DNA of 64,000 nt, from positions 1-64,000 of the forward strand of contig NZ_RQHS01000001.1 of the NCBI RefSeq assembly GCF_004770895.1. Reading direction: 5' to 3'. The position numbers and the translations under genes were made by a program. The notes beneath the pieces are model-generated. The model ran no database searches and was not told the origin of the DNA. It saw only the letters and a program-made list of their open reading frames with translations. Below, piece after piece: positions 1 to 8,403 of this stretch. Numbering within the stretch: position 1 is the stretch's first letter; every line of letters starts with the position of its first letter. This DNA comes from Leptospira dzoumogneensis. GTDB lineage: Bacteria; Spirochaetota; Leptospiria; Leptospirales; Leptospiraceae.

Positions 1-62
1 TAGCTTCGTTAAAATAGGAATATTCAATGAACGTAAGAAAAAGGTATCTAGGATATTAAAAG

Positions 63-112
63 TGTAACCCATGTCTCCGGTTTAAACTGTTACCTATGTC
101 CCAGGTTTTTCA
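63..112. mobile_element. Probable insertion-sequence terminus with two tandem 25-bp repeats
   Basis: Two directly repeated units with a 25-bp period start at 63 and 88. Both share the core ACC-(C/T)-ATGTC-(T/C)-C-x-GGTTT. This arrangement resembles the subterminal transposase-binding repeats at the ends of IS481-like elements, as I remember them. No transposase is inside the window, so the body of the element would lie to the left of position 1. It could instead be a solo remnant. Confidence 0.4.
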
Positions 113-113
113 A

Positions 114-162
114 GGTTCGGGTGGAGGAGGCGGGCTTGTGGGAGAAGCCTTTCCCCCCATAC
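114..162 (+). repeat. G-rich dispersed repeat, copy 1
   Basis: The segment begins GGTTCGGGTGGAGGAGGCGG and continues to a CCCCCCATA end. The same sequence with few changes recurs on the other strand at 22235-22282, so this is a dispersed intergenic repeat. It sits directly after the IS-like end and downstream of the flavoprotein gene. No coding capacity is evident. Confidence 0.5.
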
Positions 163-207
163 ACTAAAATTCCCTATCTTGCAACTCCAATTTCCACCTA
201 TATCTCA

Positions 208-223
208 TGTTGGAATTCCTACA
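208..223. repeat. Short GGA-N-TTCC palindrome
   Basis: This 16-nt imperfect palindrome, TGTTGGAATTCCTACA, lies just past the stop codon of the flavoprotein gene at 227. Closely related copies occur at 49303-49318, 49346-49361 and 56294-56309. They form a small family of intergenic palindromes. Confidence 0.5.
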
Positions 224-226
224 AAA

Positions 227-1141
227 CTACTCCAATAATTTCTCGCTTAATAACTCATGAACTATACCTGCTCCTGCCATTCCTCCGGAAGCCGCGGCTA
301 GTAAAACGGAATGTGCACCATTCGAGTTGTCTCCGCAGGCATAAACTCCATCTACACTCGTCTTTCCTCTTTCTCCAACTTTATAGAAGCCGAACTGATC
401 CTTTTCGCAGCCAAGTTTTTCTCCGATTGTGGATTTTAAGTTAAAAGGGAAAGTTGGAAGTGCATAAAGACCGTCTCTCTCTATATTTTCACCGTTTTCA
501 AAAGTAATAGCTTGGAGTTTTTCTCCTTCATACACAAAACCTGTGATCTTATCTTCTACGAAACGGATCTTCTTTCTCTCCAATAAGGTCCTCTGCTGTT
601 CCTTGAATTCCGCTTTTCCATTCGTAAAAATAACCAAGTCGGATGCAAGATCGTATATAAGAGGAAGCATATAGAATAAAGTATCTCCGTTCCCGATCAG
701 ACCCAGCTTGGAACCTCTAACTTCGAATCCATGGCAATAGGGACAATGGAAGATCGATTTTCCCCAAAGCTCTTTATACCCGGGAACCGATAGATATTTG
801 TCTTCTACCCCGTATGCAAGAATGACTTTTTTGAAATGAAGTAGTTTATCCGAGGATAATTTGGCCGCAAAACCCGATCCTGATCTTTCTACAGAGAGGA
901 CACTTCCTTCGAAAAAGCCGATCGTATTATATTTTTCTAAATCTTTTCTTACTAATTTTCTCCATTCTGCAGGATGGATCCCGTCTCTGGTCGGAAAATT
1001 ATTTAAATGAGAAGAAGCTGCATTCCTAGGACGACTATCATCGCAGACTAGAGCGGTCCTGCTCATTCTTCCCAAAGCCAAGGCTGCGCTGAGTCCTGCA
1101 GGACCTCCGCCTATAATTAATACTTCATGATCGAATTTCAT
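227..1141 (-). CDS. Thioredoxin-reductase-like FAD/NAD(P) oxidoreductase with CPYC centre
   Basis: This 304-residue flavoprotein belongs to the thioredoxin reductase fold family and is predicted to pass electrons from NAD(P)H through FAD to a disulfide. Seen in the sequence are an N-terminal FAD-binding GGGPAG at residues 11-16, a redox pair C133-P-Y-C136 followed by HGFE, a second nucleotide-binding loop around 146-155 (IGNGD), and a C-terminal ACGD FAD motif. Classical thioredoxin reductases have CATC. The CxxCHG form is typical of a side branch that includes the dithiol oxidases of fungal and bacterial natural-product pathways (GliT/HlmI type), so the true substrate is open. A strong GAGGGAGG lies just before the ATG. 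The gene is divergent from a LysR regulator and probably controlled by it. Confidence 0.85.
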   Translation of the reverse strand: MKFDHEVLIIGGGPAGLSAALALGRMSRTALVCDDSRPRNAASSHLNNFPTRDGIHPAEWRKLVRKDLEKYNTIGFFEGSVLSVERSGSGFAAKLSSDKLLHFKKVILAYGVEDKYLSVPGYKELWGKSIFHCPYCHGFEVRGSKLGLIGNGDTLFYMLPLIYDLASDLVIFTNGKAEFKEQQRTLLERKKIRFVEDKITGFVYEGEKLQAITFENGENIERDGLYALPTFPFNLKSTIGEKLGCEKDQFGFYKVGERGKTSVDGVYACGDNSNGAHSVLLAAASGGMAGAGIVHELLSEKLLE

Positions 1142-1260
1142 TTTTTCCTCCCTCAGGATCTTTAGATGATATTAATTATTTAAATTTTACCATCCTGAAA
1201 ACTGTAAATACATTTGGTGAAAATTCGGGATTTTTTGGTTTTATTCCGAATTTAGTTGAT

Positions 1261-1287
1261 TTATTGATACTTATTAGGTATCAATAA
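1261..1287. promoter_or_regulatory. Perfect dyad, candidate LysR-type operator
   Basis: TTATTGATAC and GTATCAATAA form a perfect 10-bp inverted repeat around a 7-nt spacer and end 3 nt before the LysR start codon. The dyad contains the T-N11-A pattern (T1268, A1280) typical of LysR-family sites. Its position suits autorepression and control of the divergent flavoprotein gene. Binding by the adjacent regulator is inferred. Confidence 0.6.
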
Positions 1288-1290
1288 TAC

Positions 1291-2208
1291 ATGGATTTAT
1301 CTAAATTAAGATCTTTTATAGTCGTTGCCGAGGAATTGAATTTTAGGAAGAGCGCTGAAATTTTGGGAATGTCCCAGCCTCCTTTGACTAGATTGATTTC
1401 CTCTTTCGAAGAGGAACTTTCCACCAAATTATTCGAAAGATCTACAAGGCATGTAAAACTTACCGGAGCGGGAGTTCATCTACTGAAAGAAGGCAGAGAG
1501 ATCATTGCAAAAGCGGAAAAAATAGAAAAAGAAGTCCGTTCTATCGGTAAACTCAAAGCAGGAGGGCTCAGTATCGGTTTTTCTACGACTACATTTATGG
1601 CGAGTCTGCCCCAGATCATTAATGAGTTCCAGGATCGTTTTCCCAGGATCAAACTACAGCTTCAACAGGAAACTAGGAACAGGATCATCAAAGGTCTAAA
1701 ATCTGCTCAATTCGATATTTGTTTTTTAGAAGGAGAAGTCTCCGATCCTCGTTTAGAAAAACACCCGGTTCATGACGAGGTCCTCGGCGTGCTTGTTCCT
1801 AAAAAACATCCTCTTGCTAAAAGAGAAGAGATAGAATTTAAGGAATTAAAAGAAGAGACAGTCATCTTGCATCCTAAAAAAGATTCGGGAAGTTTTTACG
1901 ATACCATCTCCCAACTTTTTAAACAAAGCGGGATCAAACCAAAAGTATATATAAAGAATGAAAGAGAAAGTTGTCCGATCTTGGTTGCCACAGGAAAAGG
2001 AGTTTCTTTAACGATTTTAGGCGCACAGAATTTTGCGCCTGCAGATACTAAATTTGTTCCGATCAAACAATTGTATTTGCCCGTTTCCGTTTTTTATGTT
2101 CCGGAAAATCAAAACCCTTCTTTAAGAACTTTTTTAAGTTTTGTATCCGAAAGTAGTTTTATCAAAAACAAACATGCGGAATGCCTTATGGACGTAATGA
2201 GGCTTTAA
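1291..2208 (+). CDS. LysR-family transcriptional regulator
   Basis: This 305-residue protein has the standard LysR layout. A winged helix-turn-helix spans residues 1-60 and contains the usual LRSFIVVAEELNF and QPPLTRLI segments. A linker helix follows, and then an effector-binding domain of the periplasmic-binding-protein type covers about residues 88-290. The length is normal for the family. It is divergently transcribed from the CPYC flavoprotein, with a perfect operator-like dyad directly upstream, so local redox-linked control of that gene is likely. The inducer cannot be read from the sequence. The ATG at 1291 is chosen because it aligns with the family N-terminus. Confidence 0.9.
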   Translation: MDLSKLRSFIVVAEELNFRKSAEILGMSQPPLTRLISSFEEELSTKLFERSTRHVKLTGAGVHLLKEGREIIAKAEKIEKEVRSIGKLKAGGLSIGFSTTTFMASLPQIINEFQDRFPRIKLQLQQETRNRIIKGLKSAQFDICFLEGEVSDPRLEKHPVHDEVLGVLVPKKHPLAKREEIEFKELKEETVILHPKKDSGSFYDTISQLFKQSGIKPKVYIKNERESCPILVATGKGVSLTILGAQNFAPADTKFVPIKQLYLPVSVFYVPENQNPSLRTFLSFVSESSFIKNKHAECLMDVMRL

Positions 2209-2219
2209 CTTTCGATTTC

Positions 2220-3362
2220 CTATTCCGTCCAAGCGACTTGGATCTCTCTTGGGCCCACAAACGGAAGCCTTCCGTGAGAAACCGAATAGTTGTCTATATA
2301 AAGAATATCATCCTTCTGCCAGGAGAAAATTTGGATATTCTTCCAGAATACACCTATGATCGTTTTGATATCTTTATTAGAAATTTCTGATCCATCCCCG
2401 TAGGTAGCGTGAACATCCAGATCCTCAGATTTGCTGAATCCTTTTTTGATGGCAGTCAGTAAGTTTAAGATCAGATAAACTCCGAATCCTCTAAAGGTTT
2501 TTTGTCTTTTGAAAACATATTCGTATTCTAATCTCGGAGAATCTATATGAAACGTTTGACTGTGATTATGCCAGGCTTTTGATCCTGAGATCGGATGTTT
2601 TCTGACCCCTACTTGAGAATTAATTAATCTTAATTTATTTCCGGGCAGCCATTCATGTTCGAAATCCTGTTTTTTTATCTCCTTCTCCGCTTCTTTTTTA
2701 TCCGCCGTTTTGAACATTTCGCTCCAAGGTTTCGTTTTCCAAAGACTATAACGGGAAGCTCCCGGACCGTCATAATGACGAATGTATCTGATCCCTTGCT
2801 TTTCCACTTTGTCCGAGATATGAGAAGGCATTTCTCTCAAAACGGTTCTTAGATCCGTGATAGGAGTTTCTCCGTTTTTGGAAGGAGCAAGTTTTGCATA
2901 AAAGAAAAGTTTTTTAGGAGGTTTATTTAAGAAGCTCATCTCTGCATGCTGCATGATCGGATAAGCGGATGGAAGTTCACTCGCAGTATGAACAAACTTT
3001 GTCTTTTTATCTCTGGGAGAAGTTCCCAAATATGCTTCCGAAAGATTGTGATCCAAACCCAAAGCAACCTTCTCGAAATTTTCGGAAGAACCTATATTAA
3101 AACCTCTGAATAGAATCGCGCCATAGATCAACAGATCTCTTTGTACTTCCTTATGGTTCTTTTTGATCCAATCGGTTAGATATTTTAGGTCCGCTTTTTC
3201 CGGAGAAGAAGGAGAATAAACGATAGGAAGATTCAGACCTTTGATCAGATTTTTGGAAATTTCTTCCGAAGTTTTGGAAGGCCTAATTTTCTTTTTTTCT
3301 GCAACTTTTTTGACCAGTGCCTTCTTTTTCCCTGAAGTTCTAACAAGACTAGTAGCGGACAT
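2220..3362 (-). CDS. TauD/TfdA-family Fe(II)/2-oxoglutarate dioxygenase
   Basis: This non-haem iron dioxygenase of the TauD / clavaminate-synthase-like family has 380 residues from the ATG at 3362, which is preceded by AGGGAGA. An upstream in-frame start at 3389 lacks such a site. The family signature GAILFRGFNI is followed by the first iron ligands in QHAEMSF (H-x-E form of the H-x-D/E motif). The distal iron histidine is in SVSHGRLPF, and the 2-oxoglutarate arginine is in the GPREIQ region near the C-terminus. The first roughly 35 residues are lysine-rich and unlike the catalytic core. The substrate is unknown. Homologues act on sulfonates, amino acids and betaines. The sulfate importer 4 kb away is too far for a firm link to sulfonate use. 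Confidence 0.8.
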   Translation of the reverse strand: MSATSLVRTSGKKKALVKKVAEKKKIRPSKTSEEISKNLIKGLNLPIVYSPSSPEKADLKYLTDWIKKNHKEVQRDLLIYGAILFRGFNIGSSENFEKVALGLDHNLSEAYLGTSPRDKKTKFVHTASELPSAYPIMQHAEMSFLNKPPKKLFFYAKLAPSKNGETPITDLRTVLREMPSHISDKVEKQGIRYIRHYDGPGASRYSLWKTKPWSEMFKTADKKEAEKEIKKQDFEHEWLPGNKLRLINSQVGVRKHPISGSKAWHNHSQTFHIDSPRLEYEYVFKRQKTFRGFGVYLILNLLTAIKKGFSKSEDLDVHATYGDGSEISNKDIKTIIGVFWKNIQIFSWQKDDILYIDNYSVSHGRLPFVGPREIQVAWTE

Positions 3363-3465
3363 ATTGATTCTCCCTAAAAACCATATCAATAAAACGGTCT
3401 TCCGGTTTCGATTTGTATATCTAATATATTGGAATAAAAATCGCTATTATGGATAATGATTTATG

Positions 3466-3491
3466 CGAATGTGCAGTTAATTGTACATTCG
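3466..3491. promoter_or_regulatory. Dyad upstream of the acyl-CoA carboxylase
   Basis: CGAATGTGCA and TGTACATTCG face each other across a 6-nt spacer, with 9 of 10 positions paired. The dyad lies between the divergent dioxygenase and carboxylase genes, 70 nt before the carboxylase start. The size fits an operator for a dimeric TetR-like or similar regulator. No regulator gene adjoins it. Confidence 0.4.
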
Positions 3492-3561
3492 TTTAAAATT
3501 TGTAGATGGCTTGGAAACTGGATCGACTTGGAGACTTTTCTCACAAAACTTCCTCCAACTT

Positions 3562-6500
3562 ATGAAATTATCCAAATTATTAATCGCAAATCGGGGAGAA
3601 GTTTCCATCCGAATTGCAAGAGCTGCCTCAGCGTTGGGAGTTCCTACCATCTCCATATATTCCGAAGATGATTCCAATTCCAGGCATAGATTGGCGACTG
3701 ATATATCAGTTCCTCTCAAAGGAAGAGGAGCAAAAGTTTATTTGGATCAGGAAGAGATACTTTCTATCGCACTCAGAGAAGGTTGTGATTCTATCCATCC
3801 AGGTTATGGATTTTTAAGTGAGAATACTGACTTCGCAAAAAGATGCGAGGATTCTAAGATCAATTTTATAGGCCCTGATCCTAAGACCTTAGAGATCTTA
3901 GGAGATAAATTAAAGGCGGTCCTGCTCGCGGAATCCTTAGGAGTTCCTACCTTGCCGGGATTTCGCAAGGTAATCGATCTAAAAGAAGCAAAAGAGTTCT
4001 ATTCCAAAAACGGAATATTTCTTTTAAAAGCGATCGCTGGAGGAGGTGGAAGAGGGATCCGGATCATAAACAATATAGAAGAATTAGGAACAAAGTTCAA
4101 AACTTGCTCGGAAGAAGCATTACATTCATTCGGAAATCCTAATTTATACGCCGAAAAATATCTACCGATCGCAAGACATGTAGAGGTCCAGGTTTTGGGA
4201 GACGGTTCCGGTAAGGTCTTGCATTTTTGGGACAGGGATTGTTCTCTACAAAGAAAAAATCAAAAGTTACTCGAGATTGCGCCTGCTCCTTTTTTAGATC
4301 CAAAAATCCGGGAAAAAATAATCTCTTATTCTTTGAAAATTGCTTCTCATCTTTCTTATAGAAGTTTAGGCACTTTCGAATATTTGATCAGCCCTGATTT
4401 GGAGATCTATTTTATAGAATCCAATCCAAGACTGCAGGTAGAACATACGATTACCGAAGAGATTACTGGAGTAGATCTAGTGGAAGCCCAGTTGGAGATC
4501 GCTTCCGGAAAATCGTTCCAAGAGATCGGATTGGATCAGAAAAATATAGAATTCCCAAAAGGTTATGCGATCCAGATCAGAATTAACTCCGAAACCTGGG
4601 ACCAAAAAGGAGAGATCATTCCTTCTTCCGGAAAAATAAAAGTATTCGAGCCAAGTTCCGGTCCAGGGATCAGAGTGGACAGTTCCGCATATTCGGGTTA
4701 TGAGGTCGGCCCTAATTTTGATTCTTTACTCGCAAAATTAATCGTTCATTCTAAACATTCCGAATTTTCTAAACTCATTCATTCCGCTTACCGTGCATTA
4801 TCCGAATTCAGGATAGAAGGTATTAAAACGAATCTTGCTCTTCTTCTGAACGTATTCAAAAGGAAAGAACTGGGAACATATTCTATTTGGACAAAGTTCA
4901 TAGAAGAGAATATTCCCGAGCTTCTATCTTCTACGGAACATAAAAAATATAATTTCGATCAGGGAACGCAAGATAGTTTAGAAAATCATAAAATAAAAGA
5001 AGATATTCCGGAAGGACTGATCTCTTTTCATTCGCCCATGACCGGAAGTCTTGTGGAAATATATTCGAGAGAAGGGGAAACAATTCGGAAAGGAGAAAAG
5101 GTCGCTCTACTTTCTTCCATGAAGATGGAACATCTTTTACATTCCGAGACTACCGGAATTATAGAAAAAGTTTTGATAGAGCCCGGAAAAATTATCTCGG
5201 AAGGAGAAGCAGTCATTTGGATCCGACCGGAAGATTTGGAACATTCTTCTTTTCATCATTCGGAAGAAATCGATCCGGATCGAATTCGTCCGGACCTGAA
5301 AGAAGTTTTAGATCGTTTACTTTTGAATGAAGATATTTCCAGGCCACAGGCCGTTTCCAAACGCCATAAAAGAGGACAAAGGACTGCAAGGGAGAATGTG
5401 GCGGATCTTTGCGATCCGGGAAGTTTTGTAGAATACGGAAGTATGGCGATTGCAGCCCAGAGAAGAAGAAGGTCTCTGGAAGAATTGATCAAACTGAGTC
5501 CTGCAGACGGGCTCATCGCCGGTCTTGGTACAGTGAATGCCGAACTATTTGCGCCTCACGTATCAAGAGTTTCTGTATTAGCTTATGATTATACGGTTTT
5601 TATGGGAACCCAAGGAGCAATAGGTCATAAAAAGACGGACCGGTTTTTGGAAATGGTAGAAAGCCAGAAACTTCCCATTGTGTTTTTTACGGAAGGAGGA
5701 GGAGGGCGTCCAGGAGAAGTGGATGTGCCTGCAGTTGCAGGTTTGGATCTGCATACTTTTCGAAAATACGCCGGCCTAAAAGGAAAAAGTCTTAGGATCG
5801 CAATTGCTGCAGGCAGATGTTTTGCGGGAAATGCAGCATTATTCGGTGCAAGCGATATTAGGATCGCAACAGAAGATTCTAATATAGGAATGGGCGGCCC
5901 TGTGATGGTCAAAGGTGGAGGCCTTGGTAACTTCTCCGCAGAAGAAATCGGTCCTGCGGAGATACAAACAAAAAACGGAGTAATCGATATATTAGTAAAA
6001 AATGAAGAAGAGGCCGTATTTATCGCAAAAAAGGCCATTTCCTATTTTCAGGGAAATATCAGAAAATTCGAATATAAGGATCAAAAAATCCTCCGGACCC
6101 TAATTCCGGAAAACCGTTTGAGATCGTATGATATTCGTTCCGTGATCTCTTCTCTGTCGGATACCGATTCCGTTCTGGAATTTAAAAAGGATTTTGCAAA
6201 AGGGATCGTAACTTCTCTCATTCGAATAGAGGGAAGACCGCTCGGACTTATCGCGAATAATCCGACTCATTTAGGCGGGGCAATCGATGCGGAAGGAGCG
6301 GAGAAGGCTTCCGAGTTCGCTGAATTCTGCGATCTGAATAAACTTCCTATATTATTTCTTTGTGATACACCCGGTTTTATGGTGGGACCGGAAGCGGAAA
6401 AGAAAGGTTTAGTCCGTAAAGCGGCAAAACTTTTCGAAGCAGGCGCTTCTTTACAGGTTCCCGTATTTACTATCGTTCTCAGAAAAGGATATGGTTTGGG

Positions 6501-6792
6501 AGCGATGGCTATGGCTGCAGGTAGTTTTCATTCTCCAGTATTCACAATCTCCTGGCCAACCGGAGAATTCGGTGCAATGGGTATAGAAGGAGAAATTAGA
6601 ACTGGATACCAAAAGGAACTCGCAGAAATAAAAGATTGGAAAGAGAGACAAATTTTGTTCGAACGTTTGGTTTCCGAGGCGTATGAAAGAGGCAAGGCGA
6701 TCAATATGGCTTCCTATTTGGAAATAGACGCAGTAATAGACCCTGAAGAATCCAGAAAATGGATCTTGAGGGGTTATGATTCCTGCATTTAG
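3562..6792 (+). CDS. Single-chain acyl-CoA carboxylase (BC-BCCP-CT)
   Basis: This 1076-residue biotin enzyme carboxylates an acyl-CoA using ATP and bicarbonate. The biotin carboxylase comes first (about 1-450) with ANRGEVSIR at the N-terminus, the glycine-rich ATP loop GGGGRG, and NPRLQVEHTITEEITG. A biotinyl carrier domain follows with SSMKMEH, giving biotin on Lys521. The carboxyltransferase, with both N- and C-halves, fills about residues 560-1076 and shows GGGGRPGEV and later the GYGLGAMAM oxyanion region. The order and length match the single-polypeptide long-chain acyl-CoA carboxylases described from mycobacteria rather than the split acetyl- or propionyl-CoA enzymes. The ATG at 3562 is chosen because MKLSKLLIANRGE is the family N-terminus. 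The 27 upstream residues of the longer frame look non-native. Chain-length specificity is not readable. Confidence 0.9.
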   Translation: MKLSKLLIANRGEVSIRIARAASALGVPTISIYSEDDSNSRHRLATDISVPLKGRGAKVYLDQEEILSIALREGCDSIHPGYGFLSENTDFAKRCEDSKINFIGPDPKTLEILGDKLKAVLLAESLGVPTLPGFRKVIDLKEAKEFYSKNGIFLLKAIAGGGGRGIRIINNIEELGTKFKTCSEEALHSFGNPNLYAEKYLPIARHVEVQVLGDGSGKVLHFWDRDCSLQRKNQKLLEIAPAPFLDPKIREKIISYSLKIASHLSYRSLGTFEYLISPDLEIYFIESNPRLQVEHTITEEITGVDLVEAQLEIASGKSFQEIGLDQKNIEFPKGYAIQIRINSETWDQKGEIIPSSGKIKVFEPSSGPGIRVDSSAYSGYEVGPNFDSLLAKLIVHSKHSEFSKLIHSAYRALSEFRIEGIKTNLALLLNVFKRKELGTYSIWTKFIEENIPELLSSTEHKKYNFDQGTQDSLENHKIKEDIPEGLISFHSPMTGSLVEIYSREGETIRKGEKVALLSSMKMEHLLHSETTGIIEKVLIEPGKIISEGEAVIWIRPEDLEHSSFHHSEEIDPDRIRPDLKEVLDRLLLNEDISRPQAVSKRHKRGQRTARENVADLCDPGSFVEYGSMAIAAQRRRRSLEELIKLSPADGLIAGLGTVNAELFAPHVSRVSVLAYDYTVFMGTQGAIGHKKTDRFLEMVESQKLPIVFFTEGGGGRPGEVDVPAVAGLDLHTFRKYAGLKGKSLRIAIAAGRCFAGNAALFGASDIRIATEDSNIGMGGPVMVKGGGLGNFSAEEIGPAEIQTKNGVIDILVKNEEEAVFIAKKAISYFQGNIRKFEYKDQKILRTLIPENRLRSYDIRSVISSLSDTDSVLEFKKDFAKGIVTSLIRIEGRPLGLIANNPTHLGGAIDAEGAEKASEFAEFCDLNKLPILFLCDTPGFMVGPEAEKKGLVRKAAKLFEAGASLQVPVFTIVLRKGYGLGAMAMAAGSFHSPVFTISWPTGEFGAMGIEGEIRTGYQKELAEIKDWKERQILFERLVSEAYERGKAINMASYLEIDAVIDPEESRKWILRGYDSCI

Positions 6793-6844
6793 AGAGATTC
6801 CAGTTGGAAATAAATGTTTTCTAAACTCGCATAAAAATCTTGAT

Positions 6845-6858
6845 TAGATCCGGATCTA
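6845..6858. promoter_or_regulatory. 14-bp perfect palindrome
   Basis: TAGATCCGGATCTA is a perfect palindrome 31 nt before the start codon of the small exported protein at 6890. It could be an operator. It could also be chance, since GATC-rich words are common in these genes. Confidence 0.25.
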
Positions 6859-6889
6859 TGTTTTCATTTTGCCCTCACCGGAGGTATTC

Positions 6890-7249
6890 ATGTTTAGAAG
6901 TCCTAAAGCTAAAATTATAGCTTTATTTACCGTGATCGCTTTAACCGTTTCCTTCTCTTACTTGAACGCTCAGTCTTTGAACGTTTATGGAACGTATAAA
7001 GTGACAGGTACAAATCCAGACGGAAGTAAATATAGAGGAAGTGTTACAGTCACTTTAAACGAGGATGGGTCTTATAATTTCCAATGGTCCGTGGGAAATA
7101 GTTTCTCCGGAACAGGCTCATTGAGCGGGAACACTTTAACGGTGGATTGGGGTGATACTTATCCGGTGATCTACACGGTTAAAAGTGGGGGAAGTAGATT
7201 GGAAGGTACTTGGGGAAATGGAACAGGTACTGAAATCCTTTCCAAATAA
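6890..7249 (+). CDS. Small exported beta-rich protein, unknown function
   Basis: This 119-residue protein has a clear signal peptide: a basic start, a hydrophobic stretch to about residue 22 and a probable cleavage after LNA before QSLNVYG. The mature part is rich in G, S, T, N and aromatic residues in short alternating strands, with paired phrases such as GTYKVTG and GTGSLSGNTLTVDWG and a C-terminal GTWGNGTG. This implies a compact beta-sandwich or lipocalin-like fold in the periplasm. The ATG at 6890 has an excellent GGAGG five bases upstream. A TTG seven codons earlier has no site. The gene is monocistronic with its own terminator. I recognise the style from leptospiral and proteobacterial hypothetical proteins but no function. 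Confidence 0.7.
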   Translation: MFRSPKAKIIALFTVIALTVSFSYLNAQSLNVYGTYKVTGTNPDGSKYRGSVTVTLNEDGSYNFQWSVGNSFSGTGSLSGNTLTVDWGDTYPVIYTVKSGGSRLEGTWGNGTGTEILSK

Positions 7250-7264
7250 GATCTATTAAACCGA

Positions 7265-7291
7265 AAAATCCCCGTGATAAGCGGGGATTTT
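7265..7291. terminator. Bidirectional intrinsic terminator
   Basis: AAAATCCCCG and CGGGGATTTT form a perfect 10-bp stem with a 7-nt loop between two convergent genes. T-rich tails occur on both strands, so it can end the small exported gene and the sulfate operon. Confidence 0.85.
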
Positions 7292-7320
7292 CCTTATTAT
7301 TCTTTTCTAATTCTTTCCGA

Positions 7321-8394
7321 CTAGATCGAAAAATCTTCCATATATTCCACATATACTTTGGCTTTTTTGATCCTGAGATAAACCGTTTCACCAGGAAGTA
7401 AGTTTAATTCTTTAAAACTGGATTGGTCTAATAAGGACTCGATTAAAGTCCCTGAATCTAAACGTTTTAATTCTATTCTTACATTTCTGCCAGTAGAATG
7501 GATGTATTGGATCTCTGCAGGAATTCCTTGGGTAGAAGTTCTGGAAATTTCCACATCATAAGGTCTAACGTATGCAACTCCTTTTTTATCCACCACGTCC
7601 GAATGTTCCGGAGTCGCTACATCTATATCGCCAATCTTTGCGGTCCCTTCATGGATCCTTCCGTGGAAAAGGTTTACATCTCCTAAAAAGTGGAAAACGA
7701 AAGGTGTTTTAGGCTTATTGTACACTTCGTCAGGAGTGCCGATCTGTTCTATTTTACCGGATCTTAATATTACGATCGAGTCGCTGACTTCTAACGCTTC
7801 TTCCTGGTCATGGGTTACGAATACGCTTGTGATATGGATCTCGTCGTGAAGTCTTCTGAGCCAGGTGCGTAATTCTTTCCTTACTTTCGCGTCTAAGGCA
7901 CCGAAAGGTTCGTCCAAAAGTAAAAACTTAGGTTCTATCGCTAATGCTCTTGCTAAGGCCACCCTTTGTCTTTGTCCTCCGGATAATTCGAAAGGAAATC
8001 TTGCATGGAAATTTTCCAACTGTACCAATTTCAAAAGTTGGAATACTTTCTCTTGGATCTCTTCTTTAGAAGGTCTTGTGGACCTTGGACGAACTTTTAG
8101 ACCGAATGCGATATTTTCAAAAATCGTCATGTGACGGAAAAGAGCATAATGTTGGAATACGAATCCTACTCCTCTGTCTTTTGAACTTTTGGATTTGGAT
8201 CTTTCTCCGTTGAATAATACTTCTCCTTCGTCCGGAGTATCTAGGCCTGCTATGATCCTAAGAAGTGTGGTCTTACCGCTTCCGGAAGGGCCTAGTAACG
8301 CTACTAGATTTCCGTCAGGGATTGTTAGGTCCACTTGGTCCAAGGCTTGGAATTTTCCGAATCGTTTGCTTACATTTCGAATTTCAATAGACAT
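7321..8394 (-). CDS. cysA: Sulfate/thiosulfate ABC importer ATPase CysA
   Basis: This 357-residue ABC ATPase energises sulfate uptake across the inner membrane. It has Walker A GPSGSGKT at residues 35-42, the signature [15 protein letters not shown], Walker [13 protein letters not shown] and the switch [17 protein letters not shown]-terminal TOBE-like region of about 120 residues, usual for CysA, follows. The N-terminal [13 protein letters not shown] matches the family start. It is the last gene of the minus-strand operon sbp-cysT-cysW-cysA and starts 9 nt after cysW ends. The shared terminator lies just beyond its stop. Assignment as sulfate rather than molybdate or iron rests on the sulfate-type binding protein and the two separate permeases. 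Confidence 0.93.
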   Translation of the reverse strand: MSIEIRNVSKRFGKFQALDQVDLTIPDGNLVALLGPSGSGKTTLLRIIAGLDTPDEGEVLFNGERSKSKSSKDRGVGFVFQHYALFRHMTIFENIAFGLKVRPRSTRPSKEEIQEKVFQLLKLVQLENFHARFPFELSGGQRQRVALARALAIEPKFLLLDEPFGALDAKVRKELRTWLRRLHDEIHITSVFVTHDQEEALEVSDSIVILRSGKIEQIGTPDEVYNKPKTPFVFHFLGDVNLFHGRIHEGTAKIGDIDVATPEHSDVVDKKGVAYVRPYDVEISRTSTQGIPAEIQYIHSTGRNVRIELKRLDSGTLIESLLDQSSFKELNLLPGETVYLRIKKAKVYVEYMEDFSI

Positions 8395-8403
8395 TCTATT
8401 CTC

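Noticed and set aside
121..444. 107-codon plus-strand frame over the flavoprotein gene
   Set aside because: It lies antisense to a well-supported gene, has no ribosome site, and its product has no protein-like pattern.
5625..6038. 137-codon minus-strand frame inside the carboxylase
   Set aside because: It is antisense to the conserved carboxyltransferase domain. Its length reflects codon bias in the real gene.
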